Assembly (NCBI GenBank): GCA_020634375.1
Contig: JACKBX010000013.1
Span: 40,060 to 104,059, forward strand
DNA: 64,000 bases
Reading direction: 5' to 3'
DNA from: Ardenticatenaceae bacterium
GTDB taxonomy: Bacteria > Chloroflexota > Anaerolineae > Promineifilales > Promineifilaceae
Of the stretch, positions 1 through 8,268 are shown one piece after another. The notes beneath the pieces are model-generated. The model searched no databases. It saw only the letters and a program-made list of their open reading frames with translations, and had not been told where the DNA came from. The position numbers were made by a program, and so were the translations under genes. Position 1 is the first letter of the stretch. Each line of letters starts with the position of its first letter.

Positions 1-1
1 A

Positions 2-358
2 CTGGCCTGCTTCTTCAACTGTGAGGCCCTTGCCCTTTGGCTGATGGAGCAAGGCGCGGACATTCATGCCGTCGCGCAAAACCCGCAGCGCATCCAACCG
101 CTGCACGCCGTTGTCACCAACGGCAACCTGACCATTGCACAGGCCCTATTGGATCGCGGCGCAGATGTGAATGCACGGCAGGCCAATGATTTCACGCCGC
201 TGCACACGGCCGCAGACAATGGCGATGAGGCATTGGCACAACTTTTGCTAGCGCACGGCGCAGATCGGGCCGCAGCGGATGGAAACGGCCGTACTCCCTA
301 CGACCTCGCCCAAGCTAAAGGGCACGCCGCCATTTTGCCACTGTTAGCCATCCCATAA
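2..358 (+). CDS. Ankyrin-repeat protein, C-terminal part
   Basis: The reading frame is already open at base 2, so the 5' part lies outside the window; the first internal ATG at 44 is unlikely to be the true start. The visible ~118 residues contain about three ankyrin units with the usual signatures (ALLDRGADVNAR, FTPLHTAADNGDEALAQLL, GRTPYDLAQAKGH). Ankyrin repeats bind proteins and say nothing about a specific partner. The gene ends just before a strong symmetrical hairpin shared with the convergent downstream gene. No further domain is visible, so the biological role is unknown. Confidence 0.85.
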   Translation: MACFFNCEALALWLMEQGADIHAVAQNPQRIQPLHAVVTNGNLTIAQALLDRGADVNARQANDFTPLHTAADNGDEALAQLLLAHGADRAAADGNGRTPYDLAQAKGHAAILPLLAIP

Positions 359-385
359 GAAGCGTAATCCTTTACCTGACATACA

Positions 386-416
386 AAAACGGGGCCATGT
401 GGCCCCGTTGTCTTTT
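386..416. terminator. Bidirectional intrinsic terminator
   Basis: A perfect 9-bp stem (AACGGGGCC / GGCCCCGTT, 388-409) with an ATGT loop is followed by TGTCTTTT on the plus strand and preceded by an A-rich run that reads as T-rich on the minus strand. It lies between the convergent ankyrin gene and the secreted-protein gene and can serve both. Confidence 0.75.
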
Positions 417-433
417 GTGCATTCCAATGATGC

Positions 434-1159
434 TTATGGCTGTGAAGCAAATTGCTGCAATCGTCCGGGTCGCAAGTTGGAGAACGGCCGTTGTGACCGC
501 CAGGACAAGCGCAAAATCTGATTGGCCTGTTGTGGCGTAACCAGCTCATCAGCCAGGGCTTGCTGCACAGCATCCACCCTGGTGTTGAAGACGGCCGTCT
601 GCACATCAACCATTTCCACACCCAACTCATCAGCCAACTCCAGCAGCGTTGTGCCATCAGCAAGCGCTGCTTGCAGCTCCTCCACACTGATACCTAATGT
701 ATCCGCCGTCACCGCCGCAGCATCTTCAAGGTTAAAAATGTTGTAAGAAAGATGGCGCAAGTCAATGCGTGCCAGAATGCGGTCAGCCTGCTCCTGTGTA
801 ATGACACCATCAACCACAGCCTGAGCGATAGATTCTTCTACAGCTTCAGCAATAGCGTCTACCACATCAGCCATCTCCACACCCAACTCATCGGCCAATT
901 CTGGCAAGCGCGTCCCTTCGTCACGCGCCGCTTGCAGCTCTTCTACACTGATGCCCAATGCCTCAGCAATGGCCTGCTCGATCAGTTCACGATCCAACAA
1001 TTGCCCCGGATTGGGACGCTGAATGCGAGGGGCTGATTCTTGTGGCTGGTTTGTGGTGGGCGTGTCGCTCTCGTTATTTTGGGCGAAAACGGCCGTTGCT
1101 CCCGCAATTAGCAAAATCGCAACCAATGCAATACCAACTGACTTTGTTACCTTATTCAT
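434..1159 (-). CDS. Secreted helical two-repeat protein of unknown function
   Basis: I chose the ATG at 1159 because GGAGAG sits 6-11 bases upstream and the protein then opens with a clean signal peptide (MNKVTKSVGIALVAILLIAG, predicted cleavage after VFA near residue 26). The longer frame upstream has no export signal at its start. The mature part contains two copies of a ~65-residue helical unit (about residues 60-131 and 147-220). Each carries LGISVEELQAA, then LADELGVEM, then a QAD/QAN-IL ending. A low-complexity T/N/Q/P linker precedes repeat 1. The C-terminus is Arg/Gln rich. I do not recognise a named family; short helical repeats of this sort occur in bacterial envelope proteins. It is transcribed alone, downstream of the ABC operon but separated from it by a hairpin. 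Confidence 0.8.
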   Translation of the reverse strand: MNKVTKSVGIALVAILLIAGATAVFAQNNESDTPTTNQPQESAPRIQRPNPGQLLDRELIEQAIAEALGISVEELQAARDEGTRLPELADELGVEMADVVDAIAEAVEESIAQAVVDGVITQEQADRILARIDLRHLSYNIFNLEDAAAVTADTLGISVEELQAALADGTTLLELADELGVEMVDVQTAVFNTRVDAVQQALADELVTPQQANQILRLSWRSQRPFSNLRPGRLQQFASQP

Positions 1160-1285
1160 GACATACTCTCCATTACTAAATTGATTGACCGTTGAGAAAC
1201 GGCCGTCATTAACTAAACTGTTCCCAGCATAATGGAGGATGTTTTTCAATTTGTACGAAAAGTGTAAGGGATTTGTAAAATGAAG

Positions 1286-1314
1286 CGTGAAACGTGAAAA
1301 AATCACGTTTCACG
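1286..1314. repeat. Intergenic hairpin of heptamer-type repeats
   Basis: A perfect 12-bp inverted repeat (CGTGAAACGTGA / TCACGTTTCACG) with an A5 loop follows the stop of the ABC ATPase gene. The arms are themselves 7-bp direct repeats (GTGAAAC). The trailing T-run on the minus strand is weak, so it may act as a terminator or as an mRNA-stabilising structure. It belongs to the intergenic heptamer family seen across this window. Confidence 0.6.
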
Positions 1315-1323
1315 TTTTACGTA

Positions 1324-2883
1324 TCACGCCAGCTCCGCCCGCTTCTCGCCCGCCATCATCAACCCCAACTCCTCAATCGTCACTTCATCGCTGTTCACAA
1401 TGCCCATCACCTCGCCGCCAAACAGCACGACGATGCGGTCAGACAAGGCTTTCACTTCGTCCAGGTCTTCGGAAATGAGCAGCGTCGCCAACCCTTCGGC
1501 ACGCTGCTTCAGCAGTTGGTTGTGAATGTACTCGGTTGCGCCAATGTCTACGCCGCGTGTGGGCTGCGCGGCAATGAGAATACGCGGCTGCCGCGCCAAT
1601 TCGCGGGCCAAAATCAGTTTTTGGATGTTGCCGCCAGAAAGGTTTTTCGCCGGTGTATCGCGGCTGGGGGTCTTGACACGAAACGCCGTGATGAGTTTTT
1701 TGGCGTGTTCAGCGATGTACTTGAAGGCCAGGAAAATACCGTTGCTAAACGGCCGTCGCACATAATCTTGCAAAATCAAATTCTCGGCCACGCTAAAATC
1801 TTTGACCACACCATCGTGCATCCGTTCTTCCGGGATGTACGAGAGGCCAATCTTGAACATTTGCGCCGGACTTAGGTCGGTGATGTCGTCGTTTTCGAGA
1901 TAGATACGGCCGTTCGTCACCTCATGCAGCCCCGCAATACCCCGCGCCAACGGCCGTTGCCCATTTCCAGACACGCCCGCCACACCCACAATCTCGCCAC
2001 TGTGAACGTCAAAGCTCACATGTTTCAAAATGGGTACGCCATCTTCATTAATCGCGTTCACATTGTCCAGTTTCAGCCGCACCGGGCCGCGCTCGGCAGG
2101 TGGGCGATGCCGTTCTAGCAGCACATCCCGCCCCACCATCATGCTCGCCAGGTCTTGCTTGGTCGCTCCGGCAGTGGGGCGCGTACCCATCGCACGGCCG
2201 TCCCGCAGCACCGTCACCCGGTCCGTCAGCGCCAAAATCTCGCCCAACTTATGCGAGATAAAAATAAGCGCGTGCCCATCCGCCGCCATTTGCCGGAAAA
2301 TGACAAACAGGTCGTCCACTTCTTGAGGCGTGAGAACGGCCGTAGGCTCATCCAACACCAACAACGCCGCCCCACGATACAACGCCTTCACAATCTCCAC
2401 CCGCTGCCGCTCCCCCACCGCCAGCTTCGAGATCACCGAATTCGGGTTCACCTGCAAGCCATACTTCTCCGCCAACTTGCGGATACGCGCCGAAACCACA
2501 TCCAAATCCAGACGCGGCTCCCGCGAAGAAGGCAGCCCCAACGCCACATTCTCCGCCACCGTCATATTATCCACCAACATAAAATGCTGATGAATCATGC
2601 CAATGCCATACTTAATCGAATCCGTCGGCGAATGAATCACAATGCGCTCACCATTGAGAAAAACCTCCCCCTCATCCGGTTGATACAGCCCATAGAGAAT
2701 TTTCATCAACGTACTCTTACCGGCCCCATTCTCGCCCAACAGCGCATGAATTTCGCCAGCCTTCACGTCAAAATTCACATGATCGCTCGCCAACACACCG
2801 GGGAACCGCTTCACAATGCCCCGCATCTCCAACGACTCAATACGCGGCAAACCAGATGGGAGAAGATTGCTGCTATTCGCCAT
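1324..2883 (-). CDS. ABC transporter ATPase, nucleoside/BMP type
   Basis: A 519-residue ATPase with two fused nucleotide-binding domains, as in the NupO/YufO and RbsA families, energises uptake through the two permeases encoded upstream. Domain 1 has an intact Walker A (GENGAGKST, residue ~50), signature LAVGERQRVEI and Walker B with LLVLDEPTA. Domain 2 has the family's degenerate P-loop (GVSGNGQRPL, Gln for Lys) and signature LSGGNIQK. The start at 2883 (MANSSNLL) is preferred: the 13 residues of the longer frame are translated heptamer repeat sequence, and a G-rich stretch precedes 2883. It is the last gene of a minus-strand operon (permease, permease, binding protein, ATPase). The substrate is inferred from the BMP-type partner as a nucleoside or similar sugar-containing solute. 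Confidence 0.92.
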   Translation of the reverse strand: MANSSNLLPSGLPRIESLEMRGIVKRFPGVLASDHVNFDVKAGEIHALLGENGAGKSTLMKILYGLYQPDEGEVFLNGERIVIHSPTDSIKYGIGMIHQHFMLVDNMTVAENVALGLPSSREPRLDLDVVSARIRKLAEKYGLQVNPNSVISKLAVGERQRVEIVKALYRGAALLVLDEPTAVLTPQEVDDLFVIFRQMAADGHALIFISHKLGEILALTDRVTVLRDGRAMGTRPTAGATKQDLASMMVGRDVLLERHRPPAERGPVRLKLDNVNAINEDGVPILKHVSFDVHSGEIVGVAGVSGNGQRPLARGIAGLHEVTNGRIYLENDDITDLSPAQMFKIGLSYIPEERMHDGVVKDFSVAENLILQDYVRRPFSNGIFLAFKYIAEHAKKLITAFRVKTPSRDTPAKNLSGGNIQKLILARELARQPRILIAAQPTRGVDIGATEYIHNQLLKQRAEGLATLLISEDLDEVKALSDRIVVLFGGEVMGIVNSDEVTIEELGLMMAGEKRAELA

Positions 2884-2900
2884 ATCGCCAATCCCCAACA

Positions 2901-2957
2901 AATAGTGAATGGCAAATGGCATTCACCATTCACCATTCACTATTTACAATTCATTAT
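2901..2957. repeat. Intergenic heptamer repeats forming a hairpin
   Basis: Tandem 7-mers of ATTCACC type (ATTCACC, ATTCACC, ATTCACT) face an inverted copy. AATAGTGAATGG (2901-2912) pairs perfectly with CCATTCACTATT (2933-2944). The element separates the binding-protein gene from the ATPase gene inside one operon, where it could cap the 3' end of the highly expressed binding-protein mRNA. That role is inferred. Confidence 0.65.
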
Positions 2958-2960
2958 TCG

Positions 2961-5036
2961 TCAGCTTCTCGGTTCGGGCACAATCTCAATGCTGCCATCA
3001 ATAATGCCCTGCTCGGCAGCCTGAGCCGCTTCCACAGCATCCGCTGGCAAGCTGTCGCTGTAGATCATGCGCTGGCCGCCATTTTCCAGCGTCAATTGGA
3101 ACACCTGGTTGCCATAATCACCAGACTGATTTGCCTGAATCATCGCCAACAGGGTCGGCTTCCAGTCATACAGCACCGTCGCTACAACCACATCCGGGGC
3201 CAACGGGCTTTGGTCAGCCTGCACACCCATCCAATAAACGCCGGCCTCTTTGGCAACACCAATCGCGCCTACCACCTGCTGCGCCGAGCCGGTGAGGATG
3301 TCTGCGCCAGCGGCAATTTGCGTATTCGCCGCTTCCGCTGCCAATGCCGTATCACCAAAGGAACCAGTGAAGGAGACATTCACCTGCGCATCTGGGTTGG
3401 TGTCGCGCACGCCCGCCACAAAGCCATCTACATGCAGCTTGGCATCGCCAGCGTCCACCGGGCCAACCAACCCAATAACGCCCGATTCAGTCAAATTGGC
3501 AGCCAATACACCGCTGACATAGCCACCCTGCTCCAAACGCGGGTCATAGGCAAAGACGTTGCTTACGCCTTCGTCCGCGCCGGTGTTGGTGGTTGTGCCC
3601 CAGGCAAAGCTGGTTTCGGGATAATCGGGAGCAATCTCAAACAGGGATGTGCCATATTGTGCGCCGTGCGCAATCACCAGGTTGTAACCGCTGTCGGCAT
3701 AGTCGCGGATGGCGGCTGCCGCATCGGTGACGTTGAACATATTCTCGGTGTAGGCAATCTCGAAATTATCTTCGCCGTAGTACGCTTGCAGTTCGGCCAG
3801 CGAATCGTACATGGACTGGCTCCAGGCCAGGTCGGTGATGGTGCTGGGCATGACCAGGGCAATGCGCACCGGTTCAATTTCGGGATATTCGGCGGCCATG
3901 TCGCCTGCATCGGCCATCATTTCGCCGCTGATCATCGCCATCACGTCAATGCTGCCATCGGAAATCATTGCGGCGGCTTCATCTGCGGCAGCAACGGCGT
4001 CAGCATTCAGCCCATCCGCAAACTGCATGACCAACCCGCCGTTTTTCAGGGTGAGGACGTAGGCGGTTCCGCCATATTCGCCAGCCTGATTCTTTTGCAG
4101 CATGTCGGACAACACGCCTTGCCAATCGTACACTTGGGAGGCTACAACAATGTCGGGGGCCAGGGAGCTTTGGTCTGCTTGCGTGCCCATCCAGAAAACA
4201 CCCTGCTCTTTGGCAACGCCGATTGCACCCACTACTTGTTGGGCGGAGCCGGTGAGGATGTCGGCGCCAGCAGCGATGTGTGTGTTGGCCGCTTCCGCAG
4301 CCAGGGCGGTGTCGCCGAAGGAGCCAGTGTAGGAAACATTGACCTGCACGTCGGGGTTGGCGTATGTTGCGCCAGCGACGAAACCGTCAATGTAGAGCTT
4401 GGCATCGCCTGCTTCTACGGGGCCAACCACGCCCAACACGCCACTTTCGCTGAGATTGGCGGCGAGGACACCGTTGATGAAGCCGCCCTGTTCGGCGCGG
4501 GCTTCGTAAGCGAAGATGTTTTCCAGACCCTGGTCTTTGCCGGTGTCTACGGCCGTTCCCCAGGCGAAACTCGTCTCCGGGAAATCCGGGGCAATCTCGA
4601 ACAGGGATGTGCCGTACTGCGTGCCGTGCGCGATAACGAGGTTGAACCCATCGGCGGCATAGTCACGAATAGCGGCGGCAGCATCGGTCACGTTGAACAT
4701 ATTCTCGGTGTAGGCAATTTCTACATTGTCAGGGCCGCCCGCCTCTTCTTGAATGCGTACCAGCGCATCGTACAACGACTGGCTCCAGGCCAGGTCGGTG
4801 ATGGTGCTGGGCATGACGATTGCTACACGTACGGATTCCAGTCCGGCCACATCTGCTTCGGCAGAAACGTCAGCGACAGTTTCTTCGGCTGGTTCGGCTG
4901 TATTTTCGGTGGTATTGGGTTCGGAAACGGCCGTGTTATCTGCCATATCCTCATTCCCATTTGTATTGCCACCACCACAGCTCACCAGCAACAGTCCAAA
5001 AATCAACAACAACGTCAACATTCTACTTAGCTTCAT
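2961..5036 (-). CDS. Tandem BMP-family substrate-binding lipoprotein
   Basis: This is a 691-residue extracytoplasmic binding protein. The start at 5036 is chosen because AGGAG lies just upstream and the product then has a lipoprotein signal ending in LLVSC (lipobox, Cys ~21), followed by an Asn/Glu/Thr-rich linker. The body is two consecutive Bmp/PnrA-like domains. Each begins with an RVAIVMPSTITDLAWSQS-like strand and each carries IAYTENMFNVTDAAAAIRDYA, YGTSLFEIAPD, TGSFGDTALAAEAAN, and ILTGSAQQVVGAIGVAKE. Family members normally have one domain of ~330 residues, so this is an internal duplication. The copies are similar but not identical. Encoded with its permeases upstream and its ATPase downstream, it should deliver nucleoside-like ligands. 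Confidence 0.9.
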   Translation of the reverse strand: MKLSRMLTLLLIFGLLLVSCGGGNTNGNEDMADNTAVSEPNTTENTAEPAEETVADVSAEADVAGLESVRVAIVMPSTITDLAWSQSLYDALVRIQEEAGGPDNVEIAYTENMFNVTDAAAAIRDYAADGFNLVIAHGTQYGTSLFEIAPDFPETSFAWGTAVDTGKDQGLENIFAYEARAEQGGFINGVLAANLSESGVLGVVGPVEAGDAKLYIDGFVAGATYANPDVQVNVSYTGSFGDTALAAEAANTHIAAGADILTGSAQQVVGAIGVAKEQGVFWMGTQADQSSLAPDIVVASQVYDWQGVLSDMLQKNQAGEYGGTAYVLTLKNGGLVMQFADGLNADAVAAADEAAAMISDGSIDVMAMISGEMMADAGDMAAEYPEIEPVRIALVMPSTITDLAWSQSMYDSLAELQAYYGEDNFEIAYTENMFNVTDAAAAIRDYADSGYNLVIAHGAQYGTSLFEIAPDYPETSFAWGTTTNTGADEGVSNVFAYDPRLEQGGYVSGVLAANLTESGVIGLVGPVDAGDAKLHVDGFVAGVRDTNPDAQVNVSFTGSFGDTALAAEAANTQIAAGADILTGSAQQVVGAIGVAKEAGVYWMGVQADQSPLAPDVVVATVLYDWKPTLLAMIQANQSGDYGNQVFQLTLENGGQRMIYSDSLPADAVEAAQAAEQGIIDGSIEIVPEPRS

Positions 5037-5058
5037 GATCTTCTCCTTCTCAAAAAGA

Positions 5059-6009
5059 TTAATTTTCACCTCGCGCAAACGGCTTAGTCAGCGCCGCAGG
5101 TTGCAAAGCACGGCGGAATGGCAGCGCCAGCGCGAGAATGGTTAATAGATAAGGCAGCATTACTGCCACGTCGGAGGGAATATTCAAATTGAGCACCTGC
5201 ACCCATAATTGCAGCGCATTCACCGTGCTGAAGAGCAATGCACCCAGCAACACGCCACCGGGCTTCCAACTGCCAAAGTAGACCAGGGCCACTGCGATAA
5301 AGCCCATACCATTGGTCATGTTTTCTTGATAGATATTCAACAGGGAAATGGAAAGCGATGCGCCTGCCAACCCGGCCAGGACACCGCCAACTGTCACAGA
5401 GGCATAGCGCACACGATTGACACTGACGCCCAATGAATCGGCCGCTTCTGGATTTTGGCCTACAGCACGAATTTTTAGCCCCCAGGTGGTGCGGTTGAGT
5501 ATCCACCAGGCCAGGGGAACCAGTGCAAATGCGCCATACGTAACCAGGCTGTGGCTAAAGAATATGTCGCCCAGCACAGGCACATCGGCCAGACAAAAGC
5601 TATCGCCAAAGCAAAAGCGCAGTTCGGAAAATCCCTTCACCCCTTCTACTGTGCCCAACATGGTCTTGAACAGCAGACTGGACATGCCCAGTCCAAACAT
5701 GTAGAGGCCGATACCGCTAATGCCTTGCTCGGCCTGGTATGTAATGCTAACTACGCAAAGGATGAGAGCCATCACTGCGCCGACCAATCCGGCGGCAAGC
5801 AGCCCCAGCCAGGGATTATGGGTTTGGAAGACGGTGTAAAAACCGAAGAATGCCCCCATGAGCATGATGCCATCTACACCTAAATTCAACACGCCGGAAC
5901 GTTGTGAAAAGGTTTCGCCAATGGCAGCATACAAATAAGGGGTTGCCAAACGAATACCGGAGTGAATGATGCCTAATAATATGGCGGCCGTGGTAAGGTC
6001 TTCGTTCAT
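5059..6009 (-). CDS. ABC transporter permease, NupQ/YufQ type
   Basis: A 316-residue polytopic inner-membrane protein of the BPD_transp_2 family. Signature stretches are FSQRSGVLNLGVDGIMLMGAF near the N-terminus and LKIRAVGQNPEAADSLGVS in the middle; the latter is the cytoplasmic coupling region that touches the ATPase. Its ATG overlaps the stop of the preceding permease gene as ATGA, so the two are translationally coupled and probably made in equal amounts. The lipoprotein gene starts 22 bases after its stop. The length fits single-permease members of nucleoside (Bmp-type) importers. Confidence 0.9.
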   Translation of the reverse strand: MNEDLTTAAILLGIIHSGIRLATPYLYAAIGETFSQRSGVLNLGVDGIMLMGAFFGFYTVFQTHNPWLGLLAAGLVGAVMALILCVVSITYQAEQGISGIGLYMFGLGMSSLLFKTMLGTVEGVKGFSELRFCFGDSFCLADVPVLGDIFFSHSLVTYGAFALVPLAWWILNRTTWGLKIRAVGQNPEAADSLGVSVNRVRYASVTVGGVLAGLAGASLSISLLNIYQENMTNGMGFIAVALVYFGSWKPGGVLLGALLFSTVNALQLWVQVLNLNIPSDVAVMLPYLLTILALALPFRRALQPAALTKPFARGEN

Positions 6010-7232
6010 GCCTGTGCCTCCGCAGGATTAGGTTCGGTTGGTGTTGTATCGGTCGGTTTCTCGTCGCTGTCTACAGATACGCGGCGGGTGCTGCGCTTGC
6101 GCACGAAGTAGTCTGTGCTGACAACGAACAGCACGACTAGCCCCAACACGGCGACGATGAGTACCTGCGGGATTTGCATGGCCCGCTGCATTTTGTCGCC
6201 ACCGACTAACAAGCCTCCGAATAAGATGGAAGAGGGGATGATGCCAAGTGGGTGTAGTTTGCCAAACAGGGCAGCCACAATGCCTGAGAAGCCGTAGCCT
6301 GCGGAAACGGCCGTTGGCTCAAACATCCTGTGATGCAACCCCAAAATCTCCACAGCCCCCGCCAACCCGGCAAACGCCCCGCTCAACGTCATCGAAAGCA
6401 CCATTGTGCGCTTCACATTCATACCCGCATAACGCGAAGCGTGCGGATTTAGCCCGACCGCACGAATGCGATAGCCAATCGTGGTACGCCAGAGGAAAAT
6501 GTACACCAGCACAGCCATAACCACCGCAAAAATAAACCCACTGTGCAACCGCGACGGCTCCACCAGCACACCATACACTTCCCCCAAATATCCTTGCAGC
6601 CCTAAATCCTTCGCCGATTGATCAAAACCCAGCCACTGCGCCATATCCGTAAAACGCGGCATATCAATGACCTTTGGCAAACGAGCCGAATGCGGAATAT
6701 TTGTACCCGCAGCAACCTCTGCCGGATCAATCATCACGCCACGCAACAAATAGTAGCCTATTTGAATGGCTATTTGATTCATCATGATGGTACTGAGAAT
6801 CTCATTGACGCCAAGCTGTGCTTTCAAAAAACCAGGGATTGCCCCCCATATCCCTCCCATCACCATCCCCGCAATTAAACCAATGCCAATACCTAGCATC
6901 CCGGGGAATTGCTCGCCTAACTGCACCCCAACAAATGTGGTAAGCAATGCTCCCACAATCATCTGCCCTTCTGCACCAATGTTGATCACACCGCCACGAA
7001 ATGCAATGGCAATGCCTAGCCCCACCAACATCAGCGGAATGGACTTGACCAATGTATCGGCCAACCCATTTTTGCTGCCAAAGGCACCAACAATCATTGC
7101 TTGATAAGCTTCGAGCGGGTTTACACCTTGTAAGAGGAGAATGACAGCCCCCACCGCAAACGCTGCGAGCACAGCCAAAAATGGTAACAGGGCATTGAAG
7201 AGCCGCCTAGAGAACAAACGGTTTGAGTTCAT
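6006..7232 (-). CDS. ABC transporter permease, NupP/YufP type
   Basis: This is the partner permease of the nucleoside-type importer, first gene of the operon. It carries the family stretches VGLGIAIAFRGGVINIGAEGQM, VNEILSTIMMNQIA and IGYRIRAVGLNPHASRYAGM (coupling loop), with about nine or ten hydrophobic segments. The C-terminus is a Thr/Pro/Glu-rich cytoplasmic tail. Two starts are possible: GTG at 7253 and ATG at 7232. I prefer 7232, because nothing resembling a ribosome-binding site precedes 7253, although AGGGA lies rather far upstream of 7232. It forms a heterodimeric channel with the next gene product. Confidence 0.88.
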   Translation of the reverse strand: MNSNRLFSRRLFNALLPFLAVLAAFAVGAVILLLQGVNPLEAYQAMIVGAFGSKNGLADTLVKSIPLMLVGLGIAIAFRGGVINIGAEGQMIVGALLTTFVGVQLGEQFPGMLGIGIGLIAGMVMGGIWGAIPGFLKAQLGVNEILSTIMMNQIAIQIGYYLLRGVMIDPAEVAAGTNIPHSARLPKVIDMPRFTDMAQWLGFDQSAKDLGLQGYLGEVYGVLVEPSRLHSGFIFAVVMAVLVYIFLWRTTIGYRIRAVGLNPHASRYAGMNVKRTMVLSMTLSGAFAGLAGAVEILGLHHRMFEPTAVSAGYGFSGIVAALFGKLHPLGIIPSSILFGGLLVGGDKMQRAMQIPQVLIVAVLGLVVLFVVSTDYFVRKRSTRRVSVDSDEKPTDTTPTEPNPAEAQA

Positions 7233-7666
7233 TTTCTGCACAATTTCCCTCACTTTGATCAGGCGTCTTACGATATTTCTACTGTTTAGTTACATTCCCG
7301 ACAATTAACCAGTTCTAGGACTTTTTGACTAGTGACGAATGTCATTTGTCCATTATCGATTTGTAATTGTTTGTGTAAAGTAGTCTTTTAAATTCACATA
7401 CGCGCTAGTGATCATATCAAAAAGCAGGTCGTGATTTCAAAAAAAATCCACTTAGCAAAAACTTAATGGGGAGAGTAAAATTGATTCACTTGCGCTGGAA
7501 TAAATATACCAGTTTAAGTCAAGGAGGGCGCATTGTTTAAATTTAGATGCCTGTTAAGACAAGAACCATGACTTTCTTCACTTTACAAGTTTTCATAAAT
7601 CATTTACATTTCTAGCTGTCATGTTTTTTTATTAACAGTCTATTTTTCTTTAAGAGGAGTAATTTT
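7233..7666. other. AT-rich divergent intergenic region
   Basis: This is the longest gap in the first 20 kb. It separates the minus-strand ABC operon from the plus-strand pilin gene, so promoters for both should lie here. The plus-strand candidate is annotated separately. I see no clear near-consensus promoter for the minus strand and no long inverted repeat. Confidence 0.6.
7582..7610 (+). promoter_or_regulatory. Candidate promoter for the Flp-like pilin gene
   Basis: TTTACA (7582-7587) and TACATT (7605-7610) are separated by exactly 17 bases, giving a 5'UTR of ~50 nt before the AGAGGAG ribosome-binding site of the pilin gene. The -10 is only a partial match, so this is tentative. Confidence 0.35.
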
Positions 7667-8122
7667 ATGAACATTCCAAAGAGAGAAGAGGGGCAGGGTC
7701 TCGTTGAGTATGCCCTCGTCCTGGTTCTGGTCGCAGTCGCTATCATCATCATTTTGACAATCTTGGGTTCTTCGGTTGCGCTGGTGTATGTGCGTGTCGC
7801 AGGTGGTTTCAGTGGGCAGTCTATTACCGGCTCAGGCACAGAATATGTTGTATTGAATGCTGATATTTCTGTTAGCGGCGCTTTATCTTGCAACGTAACG
7901 ATTAACAATGCTACTGTAGCCGTCATCGAAGATGGCAAGCTGCTGGAAGATGATAATTCTGGCAATATCTCTGTTTCAGCGCCTGGGGGGTCTGCCTCAA
8001 TGTCTGGTACAACCAACAACATTGGTTTGGCGGATGGATTGAGCACCTCGCTCAGTGGTGTTACTTGTGGCAGCAGTATGTCCATCGGTAACACGGGTTA
8101 CAAAGTAAAGGTCAACCCCTAA
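7667..8122 (+). CDS. Flp-like pilin with extended C-terminal domain
   Basis: A 151-residue protein with a strong AGAGGAG ribosome-binding site. The N-terminus has a type IV/Flp pilin signature: a short charged leader (KREEGQG), LVEY at the processing site, then a ~24-residue hydrophobic helix. Flp pilins are usually 50-70 residues. This one adds ~100 residues rich in Ser, Gly, Asn and Val with two Cys (in LSCNV and GVTCGSS) that could form a disulfide. No prepilin peptidase, secretin or tad assembly gene is nearby, so assembly would rely on genes elsewhere. It lies upstream of the giant surface-protein gene in the same direction. It could instead be a pseudopilin-like surface protein. Confidence 0.75.
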   Translation: MNIPKREEGQGLVEYALVLVLVAVAIIIILTILGSSVALVYVRVAGGFSGQSITGSGTEYVVLNADISVSGALSCNVTINNATVAVIEDGKLLEDDNSGNISVSAPGGSASMSGTTNNIGLADGLSTSLSGVTCGSSMSIGNTGYKVKVNP

Positions 8123-8268
8123 CGCTCCTGCTTTGAGACTTGAATGAACACAACTGTTCCAGCCCAAAATTCTGGTGCTGTCGTTTTTTGCATATTTCTG
8201 ATGGGAACGGGCTGCCCGCCCGCTCCGCCAATTTCGTTTTAACACTCGTTGTTGTAGAAAGGTGATTT

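Noticed and set aside
2155..5030. Very long antisense frames (289 and 724 codons) on the plus strand over the ABC operon
   Set aside because: They mirror GC-rich coding sequence of the recognised ATPase and BMP genes; the products show no family features.
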